A DNA stretch of 64,000 nt from Turbatrix aceti (taxonomy: Eukaryota; Nematoda; Chromadorea; Rhabditida; Panagrolaimidae). The stretch is taken from NCBI GenBank assembly GCA_963969345.1, contig OZ017769.1:7071725-7135724 (forward strand), given 5' to 3'. Positions 31,655 through 42,647 of the stretch are shown piece by piece (position 1 is the first letter of the stretch; every line of letters starts with the position of its first letter). The position numbers were made by a program, and so were the translations under genes. Below the pieces are notes generated by a model. That model was not told where the DNA came from, did not search any database, and saw only the letters and a list, made by a program, of their open reading frames with translations.

Positions 31655-33639
31655 GACAAAAAAGTCAGGAAGGAAGAAAAATGAAAAACCGTGACGCTCC
31701 CGTTGCCTTCAGTATCACCCGTTGAAGTCTGTCTATTGCACCGATGAATAGAATTGACCGTTCTTCGAATCAAGCGACGAAAAAGTCGAGTTCTGAAAAG
31801 AAAAAAAATAGACGGGTTTGTTTCGTGGAAAAGTGTGATAAAGAGAGAGATAGAGTCAAAAAAAACACGCGGGGATTTACTATTTCGTCACCAAATATAG
31901 TATGTAGATAGATAAGAAAGCGGTTAGCAAGAGGTTGTATGATAAATATGTAACGTCGCAACAACGATCTCTTTCCCCCCCCTCCTGCCAAGGAAGGGAC
32001 TCCGCGCAAGGCGAGCAGAGCAGCATTTGGCGACCATGCCCATGCCCTGCGGAAACACGACGCCTTACGCCTTGCGACGGATTGAGCGGGGATAGACGCT
32101 GTTGGACAACGTCTCATCTGCATCCGCTGCCCAAATCCGGTCCTCGGGTGATATGCGCGCACAGACATACATGGATCGTTTACATGGATATTACACTTTG
32201 CGGATACTGAAGTGTCATCAAATGCGGCAAAAGCCAACCAAAACAGTGACCAAAGAAATATGTATGTGCAAAAAAAAGTTATTGTCTTTTTTTTGGAGGG
32301 GTATAATTGTTCCGGAACTGCTGCCAGAAGTGGCAATTTATTTTCTTCGGCGACAGTGATACGTACGCAAGAGGACTGTTCTTGAGCCCAGCAAAAATGA
32401 TCATCAACAAGAGGTAAACAGGTAAACCGGTTGACGGAAGACGCAGACAAGCCTGGACACCTTTGCCGCCCATAGGGGCGGCAACCAACCCCCGATGGGC
32501 GGTGGCGGTGGCGGTGGCGGTGGTCACGGGGGATGCCGTCGAAAAGTAAACAGCGTGAAAAGCGCCGTCCATCGATCTCCGCCTCGTATGACGGCCGCGC
32601 AAAGTGTGATTCAGGGAAAAAGGGAGTTGTAGTAATCTCCCGGCCAGTTGGATAGCGTCTTTTTTTGAGCCCCTTTACGAACTATGCAATGAGAAAAAGA
32701 AGAGCGTAATGGATGAAGGGGGAATCGAAATCGGCCCGCTCACTGGACGACGCCTTAGCCGCAGAAAAAAAAAGAAAAAAGAGAAACATGCGGCCGACGG
32801 CGACCGACGTGACGAAGGCGAAGGCTGCGCACGCCCTCAGGGCTGGCCGGATCAAAGCTAAACCAAACCAGCTTTGCTCAATTCGATCGCAGCCGCGCGT
32901 GCGTACGTATTCGACGCATCTGTCGTCTGTCGTCGAATGATGCGCTCCATGGATCTGACGAATGCGGTGTTGCAGCGGGGCACATCTCCTCCGCTGACTC
33001 ACACCCGAGCAATGTTATGTCTTTGTGGCCTCACAAACGCGGTTGCGGCTCTGGCACGGATGTCAAACGCCTGAAAACCGTCGTAGAAGACGATTGAGAC
33101 GCTCAAAAACAAATTTGTTTTCCCGGGTCTTTGCGGTTTGTGTTCTGTGTTCAGAATCAGAACTCGTTTTTCACCGGGGCAGGTAGCAGGCCGGACGACA
33201 AATAGACTGGCCAGAGTGCAAGACCGTCGATCGTGCGGAACGATCTAACGGCCGCGGCGGTTGAGGAGGTTTTCAGGAATAGTGAGACTAGCGGGCGGTT
33301 GAAGAACCCCCTGCAGACAGGTGATTGCGTAAGGCAAAAACGATACAGTCACTTCTTCCATCCTGCCAACCAACCGGTCGCCCCAACGGTGACCAGCCAG
33401 GAATGAAATTCAGGGTGCCATTAAGTTTTACATTGCAATGCGGACTGATTAATCGGTTATAGAATCAAATCATGGAATCCGCATGGTGTTCAATTAGTCA
33501 GTCTGCGGGGGTGGGTGCTCCTTTACACGGCAGCGTCGAAGGGACCCTAATCCCGTGTGAGATGTCAGACACTCACCCGCTCGCTCGCGCAGTGACAGTG
33601 GCAGTGCCTAATCCGTAAAACAGCCTGTTAACACGAACA
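31655..33639. other. intergenic, no supported gene
   Basis: Upstream of the LBP/BPI-like gene. Several open frames up to about 225 codons exist on the minus strand around 31.8-33.0 kb, but they have no domain motifs, erratic composition and no splice-consistent partners. A GGTGGC run lies near 32500-32522. Confidence 0.45.
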
Positions 33640-35010
33640 CACAGCGTATCGCTCAGTTCGCGCAAACTGTGAAAAAAAGTGGCCACTCGGCTGAGGAAAA
33701 TTTTTGCCTGCGCGCGCACTCCTGTTTTTCTTGAAAGTGCACCCCAGATAATCGCAAAACAAAAATATTAAGATGCAAGTGTTTGTTTAGATTGATATTG
33801 TCATCGATTAAGCACATTCTTGCGAACATTTTGATGCCATTTTTGAAAAAAAATATTTATTGTGAGTCTCGCTGCATATTTCCAAAAACAGACATTTTTA
33901 AAAACGTTTGTGATAATTTCACAAAAAGTGTTCTGTACAGAGTTCTGAAATTTTTATGACAGTTGCATACGGTGTTGAAGAAGATATCCTGAAAATTTGG
34001 TGCAATTTCGCCTTGAAATATTAAAGTTAGCTGCTGATAACTGTTTTTCCTTGTAAAATTGCGCGCAAGCACACCCCTCTGTTCCTACTCATTGTACTCC
34101 AAAAACATTTTTTTGGTTACAAAAATGTTCGACCCCTTCACTATTGGAATATTAAAGCAATCGGAACTTCAATACACAATTCGGGGGAGTGTCGTCGTCG
34201 AGTCGAGGAAGCACGGCGACGCGCACGAAGTTGCGGCAACAAGAAACGGGTGCCGCCGCCGATTGACCCTTCAATGAGTTGTTTGACCAGAAACAGAACA
34301 ACTTCTTTGCCTTGCACATGATAGTCGTTCACTGCACACGATAGTTGTACTCAGGTACATCCCTGAAGGGTCAATCGGCGGCGGCACCCGTTTCTTGTTG
34401 CCGCAACTTCGTGCGCGTCGCCGTGCTTCCTCGACTCGACGACGACACTCGCCCGAATTGTGTATTGAAGTTCCGATTGCTTTAATATTCCAATAGTGAA
34501 GGGGTCGAACATTTTTCCAACCAAAAAAATGTTTTTAGAGTACCCTGAGTAGGAACAGAGGGGTGTGCTTGCGCGCACCTTTATAAGGAAAAACAGTTAT
34601 CAGCAGCTAACTTTAAAATTCCAAGGCGAAATTGCACCAAATTTTCAGGATACCTTCTTCAACACCGTATGCATCTGTCATAAAAATTTCAGAACTCTGT
34701 ACAGAACACTTTTTGTGAAATTATCACAAACGTTTTTAAAAATGTCTGTTTTTGGAAATATGCAGCGAGACTCACAATAAATATTTTTTTTCAAAAATGG
34801 CATCAAAATGTTCGCAAGAATGTGCTTAATCGATGACAATATCAATCTAAACAAACACTTGCATCTTAATATTTTTGTTTTGCGATTATCTGGGGTGCAC
34901 TTTCAAGAAAAACAAGGGTGCGCGCGCAGGCAAAAATTTTCCTCAGCCGAGTGGCCACTTTTTTTCACAGTTTGCGCGAACTAAAAATAGGCCTACCGAT
35001 ACGCTGTGCG
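33640..35010. mobile_element. 1.37-kb near-perfect palindrome (foldback-type element)
   Basis: The left arm (33640-34273) is repeated in reverse complement as the right arm (34364-35010), around a 90-nt spacer. By eye the arms differ at only a few percent of positions, plus a short indel near the outer end (about 34984-34997). The same open frame (about 70 codons, ending MSVFGNMQRDSQ) appears in each arm but matches no family I know. No target-site duplication was found. It may be a foldback transposon or a recent inverted duplication; a transcript would form a long hairpin. Confidence 0.85.
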
Positions 35011-35726
35011 AACAGTTCACCCGTGACAAACTCGTTTCTTTTATTTTATTTTTCTTTCGATTCGACCACGCTCACTTATCAGTTGGCAGGCGTCTTGCAA
35101 AGACAGAATTCGCATCTGCCTGACATCAAAAAATCCCAGATGAACAAAAACTATGTTGTCCATTTTTGCAAAGGACCTCGGTGGTGCACCAATTTGACTC
35201 GGACCCGTTACGACGACTACCGACGAGGATATCGTAATTTTCTCAAACTATGCATGTATTGCCAAACTGGTCATAAGAAAAAACCAGGCGGTGACACAAC
35301 ACAGCGGCATGTTGCCTTTCAATTTTCCGCTGGTGGACCGTTAACGACACCGAAATCCTAACAAATAAATCCCTCCTGGGGCCGAGATATTTATGCCACA
35401 AAACGGGTTTCCTTGCCTCAAAAGAAGAAATCAACAGCTGACGTCTGCTGTGTTACGTCTTGGACCGTCCAGCGCACGACGCACGACGTAGAACGTAGGA
35501 CGCTGACCAGCAGAAAAAGAGACGTCCGACTTGCAACATTCATTGCTTTTTGCTGTTTGCTTCTGCGTGTGACGCAATATCGCGCAATCCGGTTTAGGCC
35601 AATTGTTTTATTACTGCCTTCGGTCAGTTAGTTAACGCCGCCACAAACTATTGAATATTTTCCGATCTTTGGTGATCGAAAAAAAAACAACAAAAACAAT
35701 ACTTTTTGAAGGCACCCGACCTTCAT
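35011..35726. other. intergenic between palindrome and secreted-protein gene
   Basis: No supported gene. The region contains unconnected short open frames and lies downstream of the minus-strand secreted-protein gene. Confidence 0.4.
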
Positions 35727-37085
35727 TTAGGCCTTGACACCGCCAAACAAAGAAGGACGCGTTGATTTCTGATCCTTGTAGGATCTGAAGTTCGGCGGCT
35801 CGACGGGGCCCATGCCGTGGCCGTACGAAATGACGAGAGGATCGGTGCCAACGCTGACACCACCGCTGACTGGGATACGCACACCGACGCCTGCAGGGGC
35901 GAGGGGCAGTGGGAAGTCGAGGCCGCCGTCGAAGAGCGCGTCATCTCCGGGCTCGACGTCGACGCCGAAAGCCGTATTGTGGACGAAGGGGTTGCAGAAG
36001 GGCGGCTTGCACCTCAGAGGCACAAAGTTGCCCGGGAGCACGGCGACTGGGATGGAAGGAACGTTGTCGCGAGCCTTGTTGAAGAGTTCGTCGTGCGCGA
36101 GAGCCTCGATGGTCTCCGGTGAGATGCCAAACGTGTTCGTCGGTCGGGCGAGAGCGCCAAACCCAACTCTCGTATTGGCGCGGCCGGCACGCACGCCGCC
36201 TTTGTAATCCCAGATACCCCAGCCGAAGATGGGCACATTGAGATTTCCCTCGACGGTCACCCGATTGCCGGGATTGACGTCGAGGCCGTTGTTGAACGTG
36301 CTCGTAAACGGGAAAATCGGCGACAGCGATGACGCGTCCCGGCCCGGGTACGGCTGAAATGTGGAATGTGTTTGGTTGCGTCTGCGCCAAGATTTATGGC
36401 GCTTCCAAGAATGAATTGAATCCAGTTGTGACGCAAAAACCCGTCAGGCCCGAATCGGGCTGCGAAAAAAGCGAGATGGCGGGATACTGCATCCCAGGGA
36501 ATAGAAAGAAGCTATCGATCTTGCTGTGCGCATGACGGCGTTAATGCATCACGCGTCGAACCTACTCGCTGATCCGTGCATCTATCTATGTATTTATGCA
36601 TTAAGAACCGTGCCAATTGAAGAGAAAACAAATTTTTTGAACTGGTAATAAGTCAACTTCGCTCGCGCATTAGAAACAAACGAAATAAAAGTAAAATTAA
36701 TAATTAATAATTTTTGACCGGTTTCGCAGCGCAAAACACATTAAAACCAACAAATCACTCACCTGGTAAAAAGGCGGCAGGTTGTAGTCCTCAACTCTGG
36801 GCTGGTAGGGCGCGGGATTCGGGGGAAAGGCCTGACGCCGTCGACGAAGGTGCTGTCTCAGCCCGGTGATCGCTGAGACGCGCCGCAGGTGATGGAGCTG
36901 CGCCATGTCCACGAACGCCACCCGCCCGGGATATCCGTACGCTGAAAATCAACCGGGGACTATCTATTCCGTCGAGAGCCGCAGCCAGTACGGGGGCGTC
37001 ACTTACCTGCGCCTGCGACGCCCTGAATCATCACCGTGCATAATATCGCCGATACGAGGGCCTTGAGCGCGGTGGATTTTTTCAT
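35727..37085 (-). CDS. secreted nematode-type protein with CKPPxCNPF motif (paralogue 1)
   Basis: Three exons (37085-37007, 36941-36763, 36353-35727) encode 294 aa. The signal peptide (LKALVSAILCTVMIQGVAGA) is completed across an in-phase GCG codon. The mature part shares an ordered set of motifs with the divergent neighbour: NVPIFGWGIWD, RPTNTFGISPETIEALA, LRCKPPFCNPFVHNTAFGVD, EPGDDALFDGGLDFPLPL and GVRIPVSGGV. There are only two conserved cysteines, both in CKPPFC. I recognise the style of a nematode secreted family, but no function or name. The two start codons lie 180 bp apart, implying a shared promoter. Confidence 0.83.
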
Positions 37086-37265
37086 ACCGAAAAACCAAGC
37101 GACGCCAAGTGAAAGGAAAATCAGGCGTTGCGGTGTCGTTTTAAGCGATCTAACCCGGATAAAACTGAATGGGTCATATCTTTTCGCTGTTATCCGGTCG
37201 AGAAAGTTGTCAGGTTGTCTGTTTAACCGGTGTCAGCAGTTTCCGACTCCACAACAACGTTTTCG
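37086..37265. promoter_or_regulatory. bidirectional promoter of the divergent CKPP paralogues
   Basis: Only 180 bp separate the start codons of the two head-to-head paralogues, so their promoters must overlap unless leaders are added from elsewhere. No specific factor site was identified. Confidence 0.5.
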
Positions 37266-38148
37266 ATGCGGCTTTCATCTCTGGTCACTGCTATTTTCAG
37301 TGTGGGCATCATTGATTACGGTAAAGTTTGTTTCGAGACGAAATGTTAAATATTTTCCGTTCAGGAGTAAATATCTATGCAAGTGTGGTCTTTCAGCGAT
37401 CAGCCAAAAGTACGGTAACGACCTTCCCCTGGTCGTTCCAACAGATGCCAATGCCCAGTTCCCGGACCTAATCACTTCCAACAATTTTCCCCTGTTTCCG
37501 TTCACGGATCAGTTCAACACGGGCATGGAACTGAATCCGGCGAACAAAGTCTCGCTCGCCGGAGACGTAAATATCCCCGTGCCGGGCTGGGGAAACTGGG
37601 ACATGGACGGCAACCTCTACATGGGTCACATCAATTTTGACGCCCGTGTGGGTTACCAGATCAGGCCTACCAACCATTTGAACATTAAGCCGGAGACGCT
37701 GGCCCTCCTAGCACAGAATCCGGCGTTCCGGAAGGCGCGCAAAGAGGCGAAAGAAGTGACACTCGGTCGACTGCCGTACGGCTACGAGCCTATGAAGTGC
37801 AAGCCGCCCTACTGTAATCCCTTCGTCCATCACTCGGCTGTCGGCGTGGAGGTCGAGCAGGGCGACGATACCTTCTTCATCGGGGGCGTAGATTTTCCCC
37901 TTCCACTCGGCACGCTCGGGGCAGGTGTCCGATTTCCGCTGTCCGGCGCCGTCGAGCAGGGCACCTCACCCTACGCCTATGCCCACGGCGACGCGTACAA
38001 TCCAGTCTCGGCGTTCGACTTCAGAACAATCGACAACAAACCCTGGCCCATTCACTGGGGTAATAACAAACGCAGACAACCAACAGCATCCGAGAAAAAG
38101 CCAAAATCAGGCCCGAGAAGAGTGGGCCTTCCCCGACGCGATGACTAA
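37266..38148 (+). CDS. secreted nematode-type protein with CKPPxCNPF motif (paralogue 2)
   Basis: Two exons (37266-37320, 37397-38148) encode 268 aa. The signal peptide is RLSSLVTAIFSVGIIDYA. The mature protein begins ISQKYGNDLPLVVPTDANAQ and then follows the paralogue at 35727-37085: NIPVPGWGNWDMDG, RPTNHLNIKPETLALLA, MKCKPPYCNPFVHHSAVGVE, EQGDDTFFIGGVDFPLPL and GVRFPLSGAVEQG. The C-terminal 45 residues are basic and unique to this copy. AATAAA occurs about 40 nt after the stop, and taf-5 follows on the same strand. Function unknown. Confidence 0.83.
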
Positions 38149-38465
38149 TAACTGCGATTCGAAATAACAAGCCGGTAACTATTAAAATAATAAATCCGTG
38201 ATAAAACCATTTCGAACAGTTCCAGCCTGGAGATGACAGAAAAATCGCGATCGCGAGCGCAGCATCCACAAAAACGCGCGGGAACGAAAATTGAGGGTTC
38301 TCGCATGGAAAAAGCGCGGCGACATTTTCGTGCTTGCGCTTTTTAGAAAAGAAATTTCTTTTCTTTTTTCAGGCTTTTGTCGCCGTGCATTTTGACATGC
38401 ACCTGTGAACCCACTTATTTTGTTACGTATCCACACTTGATCACCCCTCTACCTCTTTGTCGGTT

Positions 38466-41400
38466 ATGAACAACGACGACCAACCATCCCAGAGCCACGC
38501 TGTGGTCGACGAAGTATCATGCGCGTCAGTTCCAACGCTCATGATGGCTTCGGAAGCGTTCGCGAGAGTATCGACCCCAGGCTTTGAGCCACCGCATTCG
38601 GCACCTGCTATCTTTGAGAACGGCCACGGTCAAGGGTCTTCGGTTAGCAGCGATCACAGCACAGAGCCTTCTCCGATGGCTGGGTTCTCTACGAGCGGCA
38701 CCACGCCATACGTCGTGCCAAACGGCGAGATAACAACAACGGGTTACATATCTGGCGCAGCGGTGCCGGAGATGGGCGTACATCAGTCGCCCGGCATGGC
38801 AGGTGACGGAAACTACGGCGTGGCAGCGATGCAGGCGGTCGCGCCGGTCCACGATCAGCAACAGCAGCAATATCTCGCCGCTGCGCCAGGCAACGTCGTC
38901 GTCGTCGAACAGCCTCAGGTCAATTCGTCGATAAACGGCTTTAACATCGATCCTGACTCTGTCAATGGTGTTATCGGTTTTCTCAAAACCGTGGGGCTCA
39001 AGGCAGGTTTTATTTTCTGGGAAAAGTGTCGCAAATTGAATTTTCTTTGACACAACCGTTATTTTTGCTGCAAAAAGGTGGATTTTATATGCAACAGTTT
39101 TTTTGTAGGATACAGTCCTCGCTTTTACACGCGAACTCGGTCTGACGCCTCTCGACAGTGCAGAAGCAGGACCGTCGACTGCCGAATCGAGTCCAAGTGT
39201 GGATTAGTCAGTTTACACGCGATTCTGGCGGGATTCACAAATTATTTGTTTCAGCAATGCAATTTTTCGCGAGTTCCGAAGATTAGCAGCGTACTGCCGC
39301 GATGCATCCGAGCGACTTCGCTCCCAGCTGGCTACGCTATTTTTCCCCATTTTTGCTCATCTATACATCGAAATAATCAAGTCGGGTGAATTCGAGATCG
39401 GTTGGTTTCTGAAACGATCCCTGCGTGTATTGCTTACGTCGATGGACGATTTTTTTTAGGTAAAAAATTTTGGGCTCTTAATTCTTACGATGTACCGCCG
39501 GCGTACTTCACTCGCATGGATCACCTCAAGTGTTATGGTGCTACGGGTAAATGTGAGAAGAACGAATACGTCAAACAACTTTTGTGAGTTTCATTGCACC
39601 CGAAAATTAGGATTTTTTACTCAAAAAAAAAATTGTTTTTATAAAGATGACGTATTTTTGCAAAAAAAGGTTTCGGGTCGGGTACCCGAAATTTTAGGTA
39701 TCGGTGCGGGTTTTTTTTACATCACAGGGGGTAATTGACGTTGACGGATTGCAGGTCGAGTAAATACATGGTCCCCTTGACTGACGAATGTCATAAGCAT
39801 TTTGATAAATTCCTCACGGATTCGCCGATTATTGCCAAAGTCGTCAACGATTATCTCAGGCTGGAGATCGTTTCTGACTCTAAACGGACGGCTGCGTCCA
39901 TCGCGCCTCAGCTGGGTGTCCTGAGCGACGCGACTTCAGGTGAGCCCGTCACCTGGCTGGTGTATTCATCCTTTTTTTACCTTCGGGTTTCAGAAAAGCG
40001 CCAGAAGGTGTTCAACGGCGTGTTACGGGATGACCTGATCGTCATGCCGAGCGACAAGAAGAAAAAGAAGGACTCCAAGGACCACAAGAAGAAGGACACC
40101 AACGCGCCCCCCGTCGACAGGATAGAGCTTGCTCCGCTGCTGGACTACGTCGTTGAGGAGCGCAAGACGTCCTACCGGGAGGCGATGAAGAAGGGTAAGG
40201 TATCGGGTGATAATCCGCCCTCCATCTGCATGTACACGGTTCTCAACACGAATGGCGCGGCAACGGCGTTCAAGCTCAGCGAAAACTCCAAGCTTCTGGC
40301 TCTCGGGCTGCGGGATGGGCGCGTTTTCTGCAAGAACGTAGCGGAAGAGTCCCTCAAGCGGATAAAATACTCCGAACAGTTGAATCTCTCCGAACTCGAC
40401 ATGGACGACATCGATTCCGACATTTTCATCGACGCAGGCACCGTCGAACACACTTTTTTTGTAAGTCGATGGCCGGGGTCGACTGCTTTTTTTTTGACGG
40501 AATCGGGCGTTTTCAGTCTCATACAAGACCGGTGACAGGTTTGGCGTTCTCGCCTGACAGGAGGCTGTTGTACTCGTCTTCGCTGGACTGCACGGTGCGA
40601 ATCCACGCCATGGACCTGCTCAAGGAAGCCTGCATCTATCGCCACGCGTCTCCCGTCGTGAATATGAGTCTCTGCAACCGGGGGGTCTACTTCGCAACCA
40701 GTACGATGGACAGCGCGGTCAATCTCTGGGTCTCGGAGAAGGTGGCACCTGTGCGGTTGTGGAGCGACGCCTTTGGCGTGAATCTCGGGCTGGACTACCA
40801 TCCGAATTGCAATTACGTCGTTGGCGGATCCTCGGACGGCGTTGTCCGGATGTGGGACGTGCTTTCGTCGAACTGTGTGCGGACGTTCACCGGGCACAGG
40901 GGTGCCGTGCACACCGTCAAGGTTGGTTTATTGTTGATATGGGATGCGCGAACAGTGGTTTTTTTGTTCCCGAACGAACACGAACTACAGTTTTTTTTAT
41001 TTTGAACGCGAACAGATTTTTTTATCCGGGATAAATTGGATTTATTTGCCTAAAATTTACCCGACTTTTGTTCACGAACGAATACGAACAAATTTTAAAT
41101 TTTGTTTGAGGAATCGAAAAAAACGTTTTCTGGTTATTTTCTTGGCTAACAGTCATTTTTTACCATATTTTTGGTGTTTACAGGTCTCCCCCGACGGCAG
41201 ACATCTCGTCTCGGTCGGCACCGACGGCATCTTTGTCTGGGACATCGGACAGCAGAAACTCGTGACCGTCCAGCACACGCAGTCGTCGCCGTGCAAGGTG
41301 CCCGTCGAATTCACCCGTGACGGCGCGGTCGTCGCCGTCGGCTGCCCGTACACCGGCATCAGCTTCTACTCCATGGACTCCCTCTTCTCCGGCGACGTCT

Positions 41401-41552
41401 CCAACGACGTGGCCTTCGATCCGGACGGCTTCTTCTTCCACCAGTATTTCACAAAGAAGACCCCCATCTCAGAAATCCAGTTTCTCAAACGCAACGTGGT
41501 TCTCTGCGTCGGAGCCTATCCAGCATCCTCCTCACAGTCGACGACGCGTTAA
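38466..41552 (+). CDS. taf-5: TAF5, TFIID subunit with LisH, NTD2 and WD40 domains
   Basis: TFIID scaffold subunit (also in SAGA in some animals). Exons: 38466-39002, 39109 to about 39209, 39255-39400, 39460-39583, 39755-39939, 39994-40460, 40517-40921, 41184-41552. The N-terminal 165 residues are low-complexity; then VNGVIGFLKTVGLK|DTVLAF (LisH region), an NTD2 domain (RLRSQLATLFFPIFAHLYIE), KDHKKKDTNAPPVDRIELAP, and a WD40 propeller (TGLAFSPDRRLLYSSSLDCT, SSNCVRTFTGHRGAVHTVK). The end (HQYFTKKTPISEIQFLKRNV, LCVGAYPAS) is typical of TAF5. The first intron appears to use a GC donor (39003). The 3' end of exon 2 is not resolved: no phase-2 GT donor lies before the TAG at about 39210. Intron 7 carries GTTCGCGAAC-type repeats. 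Confidence 0.9.
40940..41110. repeat. GTTCGNGAAC-type repeat in taf-5 intron
   Basis: Words such as GTTCCCGAACGAACACGAAC and GTTCACGAACGAATACGAAC occur in inverted orientation around 40960-41090. It is the same family as the elements at 10277-10670 and 13818-14096 but is more degraded. The edges are approximate. Confidence 0.45.
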
Positions 41553-42647
41553 TCTGATATAAATAACCACAGGGTATTATTCGACTTTGTTTTTGGAATT
41601 TGGAGTTGGAAGTTTGCTTCTGGGGACTGGAAAGGGGATTTTTGTAAGCTGGGAGGTAGCATGTGTGATGTGTGGCCGACGTCGTCACGGCTTCTGCGCA
41701 GGTGTGAATGTGGGGGGCCGAAGACGCGTAAGACTTGTTTGTTTGTTTGTTTGTAGATGGGAACTTGGAGACGACACTTTCTTTGTTACTCGTTGCTGGA
41801 ACACGCTGTGTCCGTGGTTGGAATCCAGCATTGTAGGACGCGGTCGAATGCAGTCCCGATGCACGCGCACGATCCGCTGGATACCCGTGAATGGACGCCT
41901 CCGGGTCCCATTGTTCTGTTCCACTCTGTTTGCTCACGTTTCGTTTCGTCAACTCAAAATTAACAAGAATTATGTATTACGTGGCCACTTTTTTGAATGA
42001 CTCGTTCACGGTCACGGGTGAATGACCACGGCCGTCGGCCACGGGCGCGCACTTGATTCTCGAGTCATGTCATGTCATGGCGAGTGTTTTTCTTTCGGTT
42101 CTGCAAAAGAAAGACAAAAAAAATTGGTTCATGCACCGGTGCACCGTGTTTTTTGGGTCGGATCGTTGACGAGTGGCAGCTTTTTTTGGCTTATGAGTCG
42201 GAATTAGCAAATCCCGGTGCACCGGTGCCGATCGATGGCTTTGGCTGCCGGTATGCTCGAATGCAAAACGGATGTGATTAAGGTGCGACTGCCACTTGAC
42301 CCCAGCGTGTCCCTACGAACGGCACTTCCGCAAAGCAGCCAGGTACCCGACGATGATCGCCCACGACGACAACCACGACCTGAGATAGTCGGTCAGGTTT
42401 GTAGTCTCGGGTCGAATGTCAGTCACTCCCGTCGAGAGACAGACTGCAAACAGCGCCATAAACCACCGCGCGTGTCGACTCGTCGCGCATTGTTGACACA
42501 TGCCCCTGCACGGACCGCCCCCTACCCTCTGCCCTTGGTGGTTGTCTTGGCTGGCTGAGATGAGTTCTTTCGGACACCACCCAACTCATCTCACATCACC
42601 TTTTTTGAACTCTGATTTTCAACCCAACCCTGCCACTGGTCTGCTTG
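41553..42647. other. intergenic with short repeats, no supported gene
   Basis: Contains a (TTTG)n tract at about 41736-41755 and an inverted pair GCACCGGTGCACCG / CGGTGCACCGGTGC at about 42133-42147 and 42211-42228. A 62-codon minus-strand frame at 42313-42501 has a hydrophobic stretch but no other support. Presumably holds the promoter of the following gene. Confidence 0.4.

Noticed and set aside
31770..32450. 226-codon minus-strand frame
   Set aside because: Biased composition, no domain or signal features, and overlapping frames on the other strand of similar quality.
33857..34780. Pair of ~70-codon frames in the palindrome arms as a transposase remnant
   Set aside because: The two frames are simply copies of each other in the inverted arms; no transposase motif is visible.
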